This document shows, one piece after another, positions 14,312 to 21,582 of a stretch of 30,862 nucleotides of DNA (position 1 is the stretch's first letter; each line of letters opens with the position of its first letter). The notes beneath the pieces are model-generated. The model worked only from the letters and a program-made list of their open reading frames with translations, ran no database searches and was not told where the DNA came from. Both the position numbers and the translations under genes were made by a program. The stretch covers positions 1 to 30,862 of the forward strand of contig CAZYQW010000131.1 of the NCBI GenBank assembly GCA_964649825.1, in the 5' to 3' direction. Source of the stretch: CAZYQW01 sp964649825. Lineage in GTDB: Bacteria > Planctomycetota > B15-G4 > JADJEK01.

Positions 14312-15268
14312 TCAGGGACGAGGTTCGTCGCGGGCGGCCAACCGCTTCGCACCGGACGCCCGCGCCTCCTCCTCCGTGTCGATGTCGAGCGCGAGGCCGA
14401 TGGCGTCGACCACGGGAAGGCGGACGCCGCGCGCCGGGGACGATCGCCGGTGGCGCCGGCGGAGCGCGAGGCGTCCGACGAGCCGTTCGAGCCCGCCGAC
14501 CGTCAGCGTGCCCGATCGGAGGCCACGTGCGAGTCGGAGCCCGCTCGTCATGACGGTCCAGGTGAGCGTCGGCGGCCGGGCGCCGAGGACGTGGCGGAGG
14601 TCTTCGACGACGAGGTCGGTGAGCACGCGACGGACCATCGATCGCCGCCGCGCGTCGACCGGGCGGTTGCGCGTGCGGTAGGCGACGTCGAGCAGACCGT
14701 AGATCAGCGCGAGCCGCAGCGCGCGGGGGTCGGCGATCACGAGGTGGCCGGGCAGGACGTCGATCGCGTCCACGTCCGGAGCGGTACGGACGCGGTACTC
14801 CGGCTTCCACGCCGACGCTCCCAACGCGGTTCGGTCCACGGGAGCGCGGATCAGCGGATACCAGAGCGCGCACTCGCCGCCGGTTCGATACTCGCGTTCG
14901 ACCGCGAGGATCTCGTCCGCCGCCGGGAGGACGTCGCACGTGATGAACGCCATCGAGCCGGCGTCGAACCGAGCGAGGAACCACTCGACCGCGCATCGGA
15001 CGTTCGTCCCGAGGTGGGCGTCGACGTCGATCACCGGAACCCCGCTTCGCGCGAAGAGGCGCTCGGGCCCGACGACGAGGATCGGATCGAACAGGGTCCC
15101 ACCGGCGAGCGTGTCGCGGATCCGGACCACCAGCGGTTGGCCGTCCACCACGAGCTCGGCACCCTTGTAGGCGACGATCGGATGCGCGGCGCGGCCCTCC
15201 GGCGGCATCGCGGCCGGCGCGGCGTCGCGGCCGGCGAGGATGAAGAGAGGAATCGAGCGGTCGCTCAC
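14312..15268 (-). CDS. MobA-like nucleotidyltransferase-fold protein
   Basis: This 318-residue protein has an N-terminal half that looks like a GT-A/NTP-transferase domain: PLFILAGRDA at the start, VVDGQPLVVRIRDTL, FDPILVVGPERL, and SMAFITCDVLPAADEIL, where the Asp sits as in the metal site of sugar-nucleotide or molybdopterin nucleotidyltransferases. The usual G-x-G-(T/S)-R-(M/L) loop is not evident, so the substrate is unknown and activity is uncertain. The C-terminus is Arg-rich. I take the GTG at 15268 (VSDRSIPL), because the upstream extension to 15427 is low-complexity and runs through the AT-rich palindrome. It lies 38 bp upstream of the ribonuclease gene on the same strand and probably shares its transcript. 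Confidence 0.65.
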   Translation of the reverse strand: MSDRSIPLFILAGRDAAPAAMPPEGRAAHPIVAYKGAELVVDGQPLVVRIRDTLAGGTLFDPILVVGPERLFARSGVPVIDVDAHLGTNVRCAVEWFLARFDAGSMAFITCDVLPAADEILAVEREYRTGGECALWYPLIRAPVDRTALGASAWKPEYRVRTAPDVDAIDVLPGHLVIADPRALRLALIYGLLDVAYRTRNRPVDARRRSMVRRVLTDLVVEDLRHVLGARPPTLTWTVMTSGLRLARGLRSGTLTVGGLERLVGRLALRRRHRRSSPARGVRLPVVDAIGLALDIDTEEEARASGAKRLAARDEPRP

Positions 15269-15406
15269 GTCGAGTTCGCCAGGTCGTGTCGGCCTCGGTC
15301 CACGCGACGTCCAGCGTACTCGGGAAATCGCCGTGCCCGTTCCGGTCTGCGCAGGCGCTGAACCAGCGTGCGACCGGCCTCGAAAGGGGACGATCGAGCG
15401 TTCTAC

Positions 15407-15431
15407 TAATATGTTATTGGATAACATATTA
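15407..15431. promoter_or_regulatory. AT-rich inverted repeat upstream of the AAA/DUF4143 gene (operator candidate)
   Basis: TAATATGTTAT-TGG-ATAACATATTA is a perfect 11-bp inverted repeat with a 3-base centre. It lies within an AT-rich patch (about 15400-15475) that stands out sharply from the GC-rich surroundings. It sits 45 bp before the ATPase ATG, between divergent genes. The patch includes TTGTAA and TATTTT, which could be promoter hexamers for the ATPase operon. The inverted repeat is likely bound by a dimeric regulator, possibly a product of the operon itself; this is inferred. Confidence 0.65.
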
Positions 15432-15476
15432 AGACGTTTCTTGTAATTAATACTCCTTGCTCCCTATTTTACAAGC

Positions 15477-16670
15477 ATGCTACCTCGATCCCTCGAAACG
15501 CACGCCTTGGACCTGTCGCGGAGCTTTCCGGCGATCGCGGTGACGGGACCTCGACAATCGGGCAAGACGACCTTCGCTCGGGCCTGCTTCGCATCCCACG
15601 CGTACGTCCTCCTCGAAAACCCCACCGAGAGGGCGGCATGTCAGACCGACCCCATGGGGTTCCTTGGACGGTTTCCGGAAGGCGCGATCCTGGATGAGAT
15701 CCAGAACGTCCCGGAGATCTTCTCGTACCTGCAGGGCGACATCGACGAGACGCGTACGCCAGGGCGGTGGATCGTCACGGGTTCGACCGCCATCGATCTG
15801 AACAAGAACATCTCCCAGTCGCTCGCGGGCCGCATCGCGACGCTCGAGTTGCTGCCGTTCTCATGGTCGGAGCTGGCCGGTGCGGCCCTCGCACCTCCAA
15901 CCCTGACCAGCGCCGTCTTGAAGGGTGGATATCCACCGCTCTACGACGAGGCGCGAAACCACGAGCCCGAGAGCTGGCTCGAGCACTACGCCATGAACTT
16001 CGTACGTCGCGATGTGCGCGAGCTGTTGGACGTGAGGAACCGGCTTGCATTCGATCTTTTTCTCCGTCAGTGCGCGGCGCGCTCCGGGCAGATCCTCGAT
16101 TACACCGAGCTCGCCATGGTCTGCGGCATCGACGTCAAGACGGCACACGAGTGGATCTCGGTGCTGGAGGCGTGCTACGTGGTCCACCTGCTTCGGCCGC
16201 ACTTTCGCAACTTCGGGAAGCGTCTCACCAAGCGCCCGAAGCTCTACTTCATCGACACCGGTCTCGCCTGCCGACTCCTCCACGTCTCCGACGTCAACCA
16301 GCTCCGAGGTCATCCGCGTTGGGGAGCCCTCGCCGAGACGTGGTGCGTTGCCGAGATCCTGAAGAGCCGCGTCCACCTGGCGAAGAGCCGGAACCTATGG
16401 TTCTGGCGCTCGAGCGATGGTCACGAGGTCGATGTCGTGATCGAGACCTACGGCGGCGCTCTGTTCCCCATCGAAGTCACGGCGGCCGCGACTCCGGATC
16501 CGGTGAAGGCGAAGGGCCTGACGAAGCTGCGTGAGCTGAGCCAACGCGACGCGGACGCCGAGGTCCTTCCAGGGGTCGTGATCTACGGCGGGGACGAGTC
16601 GCGGCCGGTTCGCGAGGACCGCTTCGTCCCGTGGCACTCGATCTCCGCCGCCGTCGAGGGGGTCGCGTGA
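15477..16670 (+). CDS. AAA-family ATPase with C-terminal DUF4143 domain
   Basis: This 397-residue protein has Walker A GPRQSGKTT at 24-32, Walker B AILDEIQN, and the conserved TGSTAIDL...SLAGRIATLELLPFSWSEL segment of the AAA_14 family. The DUF4143 half contains RRDVRELLDV, a winged-helix-like ILDYTELAMVCGIDVKTAHEWISVLEACYVVHLLRP and KLYFIDTGLACRLL. It ends in a nuclease-like fold with E317-x-D319 and E333-V-T335, where the Lys expected after E-V is Thr. Such proteins are common in horizontally moving genomic islands, and their function is largely unknown. No ribosome site is visible before the ATG, so the mRNA may be leaderless or the start may differ. The gene is coupled to the giant NTPase by a GTGA overlap. 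Confidence 0.88.
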   Translation: MLPRSLETHALDLSRSFPAIAVTGPRQSGKTTFARACFASHAYVLLENPTERAACQTDPMGFLGRFPEGAILDEIQNVPEIFSYLQGDIDETRTPGRWIVTGSTAIDLNKNISQSLAGRIATLELLPFSWSELAGAALAPPTLTSAVLKGGYPPLYDEARNHEPESWLEHYAMNFVRRDVRELLDVRNRLAFDLFLRQCAARSGQILDYTELAMVCGIDVKTAHEWISVLEACYVVHLLRPHFRNFGKRLTKRPKLYFIDTGLACRLLHVSDVNQLRGHPRWGALAETWCVAEILKSRVHLAKSRNLWFWRSSDGHEVDVVIETYGGALFPIEVTAAATPDPVKAKGLTKLRELSQRDADAEVLPGVVIYGGDESRPVREDRFVPWHSISAAVEGVA

Positions 16671-19600
16671 ACCCCGGCGCGTTCACCAAGATCGGCCACT
16701 GGTACGAGGAGCGATACGTCGTCTGGCTGGCGCTGCGCTTGCTCGACGAATCGATCATCGAACTGGTCTGGGAAGGCCGGCACGACGACGAGCGCGGCAT
16801 CGACGCCTGGATCCGCGACGCAGTCGGCGCGCGCATCGCGATCCAATGCAAGACACGGTCGACCGGACAATGGACGATCCCACGTTTGAAGCGCAAGCGC
16901 GTGTTCGAGCATGCAAGGCTCCAGCTTGCGGAGCGCGAGGAGCCCGACCGCGCGTCGAGGTACGAGTTCGTCACCGACACCACCGCCGTCGACTGGACGG
17001 ACGCGATCGAAGCCGCCCAGGCCGGGAGCCTCCCAAACGACCACAAGCTCGTCGATGAACTTGGACCAGACGCCCCGGATCTCCTTCGACGCATGAAGGT
17101 AAGGACGATCGGCCAGGAGTGCGTCGACGACATGGCGATGGAGACCGCCAGGGGTCTGGTCCCGGGGCCGGACGCGAGGAGGTTGGTCGAGGCAGTTGGA
17201 AGGGTCCTGCGTAACATCCTGGGCAAGGTGTGGACCGCCCACGGGCTTCGGAGCGAACTCGACCGCGACTCGTTCGATTGGGCGCAAGGGCCGCCGAGCT
17301 CCGGTTTCCTGAGTACGTTCCTCGCGATCACCGATGAGTTCGTCACGGCCATCGAAGACGCACGCGGGCTCCCGCGTCACCTCGTACGTCCGGAGCAAGC
17401 GCAGCTTGCCGAGGCGGTGCTCGCGGCGCCGCCCGGAAGCCTGGTGTTGGTCCGCGGTGCGCCGGGGAGCGGCAAGAGCGAGGTGCTGGCAAGCCTCGTC
17501 GGACCGGCGAGGAGCTCCGGCGCGATGATCCTCGCTCTGAACGCAAGCGAACTCCGCGACTCCCCGAGCTTGCGGCTGCCGCCCTACTTGCCGTTGAAGC
17601 TGCGGAACCTGGCCGGCCACGAACGAACGATCCTGCTCATCGACCAGGTCGACCAGCTCGCCCGCGGAGGCGCCAACCAACAGCCGTCACTGCGTCCGGT
17701 CGCCCGTGTCGTTCGGCGAGCCCGCAGCCTGGGCCTCGTCGTCGTGGTGGGATGCCGCTCCCTCGAGGCGAGCCGCGTCGTGCAGCTCGAGAACCTACTC
17801 GGGGCCGCCGGCCCGGGGAGCCGCAAGGACGTCGAGGTCGACGATCTCCCGGAAGCGCCCGTGGCCGAGCTGTTGGCCGATCGAGGCATCCCGCTCGACG
17901 ACTTGAACCTCGAGATGCGCCAGCTCGTCCGGCGGCCGATCGTGCTCTCCTTGCTCGTCCGCCTCATCGATGGACCGGCCGCATGGAGCGGCGTTCGATC
18001 GCAGCTCGAGCTGATCGAGCGTTGGTGCGACTTCTTGAGCGAAGAGTACGGCCCCGAGGCGATCGCGGTGCTCGACGCCCTGGCGGAGCGGATGGATGAC
18101 GACGGAACCACGTCCGCGAGCCGGGCCCTGCTCCCGCATCCGACGACGGTGGATGCATTGATCGGGGCGCGCATCCTGATCGAGTCGGCGGGCGGCCGGA
18201 TCCGCCCGTTCCATCAGGTCGTCACGGACACGCGCCTCGCGCTCCAGTTCGCGAAGGTGGACGACGCCCGTGAGTTGCGAGAGAGGCTCGGAGCCCGTTC
18301 GGCCCAGGATCTCCACCGGGCGCGGCGACTCCGGCTCGCCGTTCCCGTCGTCGCCGAACGAGGAGAACGCGGCGCCGCCATCATCGAATCGCTGCTTCGA
18401 GACGACTCGATCCGACCGCTGCTGAAGCACGCGATCCTGATGGGTCTGGCCACCGTCGAGTCTCCGGGGCCGGCGCTCGTGCGACTGGTCCGCGACCAGC
18501 TCCAGAGCGAGGATCGACGCGACGCCGTCGCCCGGACCGTCGTGTACGAGCACGAAGGATGGATGGAGGCGCTCGACGCGGACCTCGATCCGTACTGGCA
18601 GACGTGGCCTCGCCAGCGCGACCTGCTTCTCCAGCTTCTCGCGTCGGTCAGCCGGAGGCGGGGCAAGAACGTCGCGGCGCACCTGCAACGATGGAGCGAG
18701 GCCGATCCGGACGTCCTGACGCGCGCGCGAATGGTGTTCTGGCACGACCCGTCCGAGGACTGCGACGAGCAGTTCGAATTGAGGGTCGGGAGTCCATGGG
18801 TGGGCCCGGACGGGTTCCCGGTCGACTGGTCGAAGTTCATGGCCCAATCACCGCTCCGCAGCGTCCGACTCCTCGTCGAGTCGCTGAAGCGAACGCCGCA
18901 AGACGCCATCACGAACGACAACATGGGCGGCGACTGGATGCACGAGTGGCCTTCGGGCGACGAGATCCCGGACGCGGTCCTTGGCCTGGGTCTCGAACAC
19001 CTCGTTGGGCTTCGCTCTTGGTGGGCGGAACTCGACGTCTCCGACGAGCGGGTCGATGAACTCATCAGGCACGGCTCCGGCGCGTGCATTCTCGTGCGCG
19101 TCGCCGATCTCCTCGCCCGCGCCCTCGCGCGATCGCTCGCGATCGGCGAGATCGACTGGGATCGGCTGCTCGCCTGGATGCCTCGATCACCGCAACCGCC
19201 GCGACCGCTTCGTAGGCTCGACGCGTGGCTCTTCTTGCAGGTCGGCGCTCTCCTTCCGGAGGGGACATCGTCGCGGACCGCCGACGCGGCGGCCGGCTGG
19301 TTCGAGCGAGAGGAAGTCGTGGCCGAGTTTCTCCGCGATGCGCGATGGAGCGCGGCGACCGCTCGGGTCGCGAAGAAGTTCCTCGACGGCGTTGCATCGA
19401 ACGCGTCGACCGAGGTCGCCTCTCGACTCCGCGCTCGGGAAGGTGAGCTTTCCGAGATGCGCGCGCCGACCGCGAGAATCCGCTTCGGCTTCGGCCGGCC
19501 GGAGCCCGCCGTCTCCTTGGAGGACGCGGGGGAGTGGACGCCGAAGGAGTGGATCGACAAGCTCATGGAGGCGCCCGAGCCGCGAGACCCTCCGACCGGA

Positions 19601-20929
19601 GACGGCCGCTGGATCGATGACTCCCGAGATGCGCTCGCCGGTCTCTTGGTACGCGCCGCTACGCAGAATCCCCAACGCTATCTTGACCATGCGCGTACGT
19701 TCGGGTGCGCCGACTCGATGGCGCCCGCCGAGGCTCGCCAGGCCGTCCTGTCCGGTCTCACCGCAAGTTCGAACGTGGATCGTGTCGACGCATCCGACCT
19801 CGAATCGATCCTTCTCATGCCGGCGTACCTTGACGCACCGGAGTGCGCATCGACGGTCGGGCAGGTCGTACGAGACCGTCCGGATCATCCCTGGGGTACC
19901 CGCGTCCTCGAACGTCTCGTCGAGATCGCCGCGGAAGGACTGGCCGCGCTCGCGCTCTACGCACTCGCATCGATCGCCTTCCGGCAGCCCGCCCGCCGCG
20001 GCTTCGTCCTCGATTCGGCCGAGCGGTTCATCGAGCTCCCGGACGTCCTTCCGCGGGCCGCCGCCGCCTACGCAGCGGCCTGCGCGCAAGGCGTCGACCC
20101 GGTTCGCGCCGCTCGGGCGGTGCTCGTCGCTTGCAAGGACGATCGGGTTGCGGCCGCCCCGGACGTCGCACCGTGCATCCAATGGATCGCGTGGGACGAA
20201 GCGAAGGTCGGCCAGGATCAGAGCGTCGCGGCCCGGTCTCGCATCCTCGGGCTCGCCCGAAGCTCCGACTTGGCCGCCGCTTCGGCCGCGGGCGAATCGC
20301 TCCTGTTCCTTCGCCACCACGACCTCGTGTCGAAAGCCGAGTTCGACGCTGCGCTGATGGCGAGCCCTGCCGCGCGGCTCGGTGCATCGCGTCGTCTCGG
20401 GCTTTGGCTCATCCATCACGACGCCGACGTGACCGATCGGATGAGGGAGGTCGCCGTCGCGTTCGCGAATGACGACGACCGCGACGTCCGCCGGGCCATC
20501 CTGAGCGCCTTCCTTGGTAGAGGCGAGTCGACGCTCCTCGACGACCGCGAATTCCTCGCCCGGATGGTGCAGTCGAGGGCCGTCGGAGAGGACATGCAGA
20601 ACCTCCTCCATGCGTTCGACCGGCGCGGCACGCTGCTCCCCCTGAAGGACGAGGTGCTCGCAATGACCGACCGGCTGCTGTCGAGCCCGCTCCCGACCGG
20701 CGATCCATGGGAAGGCCGCTACCAGGCCGAGAAGGCATGCGAGACTCTGTCGCGCCTGATCGAGGAAGCCGAGCGCGAGGAGGATCTCGACGTCCGTAAT
20801 CGCGCCCTCGACGCCTGGGACCGTCTCCTCGAGGGAAACCTCGGCCCGGCGATGCGCACGCTCTCCGTCCGCCTCGACGGCTCGGAGTCACGCTCCGCTC
20901 GGGAACGCAGGCGCTCCCGCTTGCTCTGA
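16667..20929 (+). CDS. Giant STAND-like NTPase with N-terminal nuclease-like domain (candidate defence protein)
   Basis: This 1420-residue protein starts at GTG 16667, overlapping the stop of the DUF4143 gene. Residues 1-110 look like a PD-(D/E)xK nuclease fold of the Mrr/Cap4 sort: YEERYVVWLALRLL, VWEGRHDDERGID (D46) and IAIQCKTR with Q60-C-K62. A P-loop NTPase follows with Walker A GAPGSGKS at 264-271 and Walker B LLIDQVDQL at about 323-331. A helical region containing RPIVLSLLVRLIDG resembles STAND ATPases. About 1000 residues of mostly helical sequence with Ala/Leu/Arg-rich repeats complete it. Nuclease effector, STAND switch and long repeat sensor are the layout of Avs-type anti-phage proteins, but I cannot assign a named family. 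The pairing with a DUF4143 ATPase is unusual. Confidence 0.75.
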   Translation: MNPGAFTKIGHWYEERYVVWLALRLLDESIIELVWEGRHDDERGIDAWIRDAVGARIAIQCKTRSTGQWTIPRLKRKRVFEHARLQLAEREEPDRASRYEFVTDTTAVDWTDAIEAAQAGSLPNDHKLVDELGPDAPDLLRRMKVRTIGQECVDDMAMETARGLVPGPDARRLVEAVGRVLRNILGKVWTAHGLRSELDRDSFDWAQGPPSSGFLSTFLAITDEFVTAIEDARGLPRHLVRPEQAQLAEAVLAAPPGSLVLVRGAPGSGKSEVLASLVGPARSSGAMILALNASELRDSPSLRLPPYLPLKLRNLAGHERTILLIDQVDQLARGGANQQPSLRPVARVVRRARSLGLVVVVGCRSLEASRVVQLENLLGAAGPGSRKDVEVDDLPEAPVAELLADRGIPLDDLNLEMRQLVRRPIVLSLLVRLIDGPAAWSGVRSQLELIERWCDFLSEEYGPEAIAVLDALAERMDDDGTTSASRALLPHPTTVDALIGARILIESAGGRIRPFHQVVTDTRLALQFAKVDDARELRERLGARSAQDLHRARRLRLAVPVVAERGERGAAIIESLLRDDSIRPLLKHAILMGLATVESPGPALVRLVRDQLQSEDRRDAVARTVVYEHEGWMEALDADLDPYWQTWPRQRDLLLQLLASVSRRRGKNVAAHLQRWSEADPDVLTRARMVFWHDPSEDCDEQFELRVGSPWVGPDGFPVDWSKFMAQSPLRSVRLLVESLKRTPQDAITNDNMGGDWMHEWPSGDEIPDAVLGLGLEHLVGLRSWWAELDVSDERVDELIRHGSGACILVRVADLLARALARSLAIGEIDWDRLLAWMPRSPQPPRPLRRLDAWLFLQVGALLPEGTSSRTADAAAGWFEREEVVAEFLRDARWSAATARVAKKFLDGVASNASTEVASRLRAREGELSEMRAPTARIRFGFGRPEPAVSLEDAGEWTPKEWIDKLMEAPEPRDPPTGDGRWIDDSRDALAGLLVRAATQNPQRYLDHARTFGCADSMAPAEARQAVLSGLTASSNVDRVDASDLESILLMPAYLDAPECASTVGQVVRDRPDHPWGTRVLERLVEIAAEGLAALALYALASIAFRQPARRGFVLDSAERFIELPDVLPRAAAAYAAACAQGVDPVRAARAVLVACKDDRVAAAPDVAPCIQWIAWDEAKVGQDQSVAARSRILGLARSSDLAAASAAGESLLFLRHHDLVSKAEFDAALMASPAARLGASRRLGLWLIHHDADVTDRMREVAVAFANDDDRDVRRAILSAFLGRGESTLLDDREFLARMVQSRAVGEDMQNLLHAFDRRGTLLPLKDEVLAMTDRLLSSPLPTGDPWEGRYQAEKACETLSRLIEEAEREEDLDVRNRALDAWDRLLEGNLGPAMRTLSVRLDGSESRSARERRRSRLL

Positions 20930-21024
20930 ACCGGGCCGTTCGCCGGCGTGATGGTGCACGCGCGACGATCCGACTGCATTTGCTGCCCTCCGATCGAGAG
21001 ATCATCGGTGCTACGCTGGAGCCG

Positions 21025-21582
21025 ATGAACGAGCACACTCCGACCAGCGCCCGCGCGGGGCCCCGGACGACGGCGGATGACTGGCTGCCGGACGTCTACG
21101 AGCTGCTCCGGGGCCTGGCCGGGCGGGCGCTCCGCCGCGAGCGAACGTCCGCGACGCTGCAGCCGACGCTCCTGGTCCACGAGGCGTACCTCCGCCTGCG
21201 CGCCGATCCCCAGCAACGCTTCCAGGATCGCGAGCAGTTCCTCGCCGCGGCCGGCCGGGCCCTGCGCCAGGTGCTCGTCGACCACTCGCGACGCCGCGAC
21301 GCCGCCAAGCGCGGGGGCCGCTGGTCGAGGGTCACTCTCGCGTGGCCCGACCTCGCGCGCCCCGATCGCGAGCTCGATCTGCTCGACCTCGAGGAGGCGC
21401 TGGGCGACCTCGGATCGGACCACGCCCGGGCGGCGCGTGTCGTCGAGCTGCGCGTCTTCGGCGGCCTCACGATCGAGGAAACGGCCGCGATCCTGGGCGT
21501 CTCGCCGCGGTCGGTCAACCTGGACTGGCGGTTCGCGCGGGCGTGGCTCGACCGGCGCCTGTGGCCGGAGTCCGACCGGTGA
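21025..21582 (+). CDS. ECF RNA polymerase sigma factor (TIGR02999 type)
   Basis: This 185-residue sigma factor belongs to the ECF group frequent in planctomycetes and acidobacteria. Region 2 includes LLRGLAGRALRRER, TLQPTLLVHEAYLRL and REQFLAAAGRALRQVLVDHSRRRDAAKRGG, the group's signature. Region 4 includes VVELRVFGGLTIEETAAILGVSPRSVNLDWRFARAWL, a helix-turn-helix for -35 recognition. TGGAG lies just before the ATG at 21025; an in-frame TTG at 20980 has no support. The stop overlaps the GTG start of a Ser/Thr kinase gene, the usual partner of these factors. Regulation is probably through that kinase rather than a classic membrane anti-sigma factor, since none is encoded here. Confidence 0.93.
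   Translation: MNEHTPTSARAGPRTTADDWLPDVYELLRGLAGRALRRERTSATLQPTLLVHEAYLRLRADPQQRFQDREQFLAAAGRALRQVLVDHSRRRDAAKRGGRWSRVTLAWPDLARPDRELDLLDLEEALGDLGSDHARAARVVELRVFGGLTIEETAAILGVSPRSVNLDWRFARAWLDRRLWPESDR

Noticed and set aside
14312..15427. Start of the nucleotidyltransferase-like protein at 15427
   Set aside because: The first 53 codons are low-complexity and cross the AT-rich palindrome; the GTG at 15268 begins the recognisable domain.
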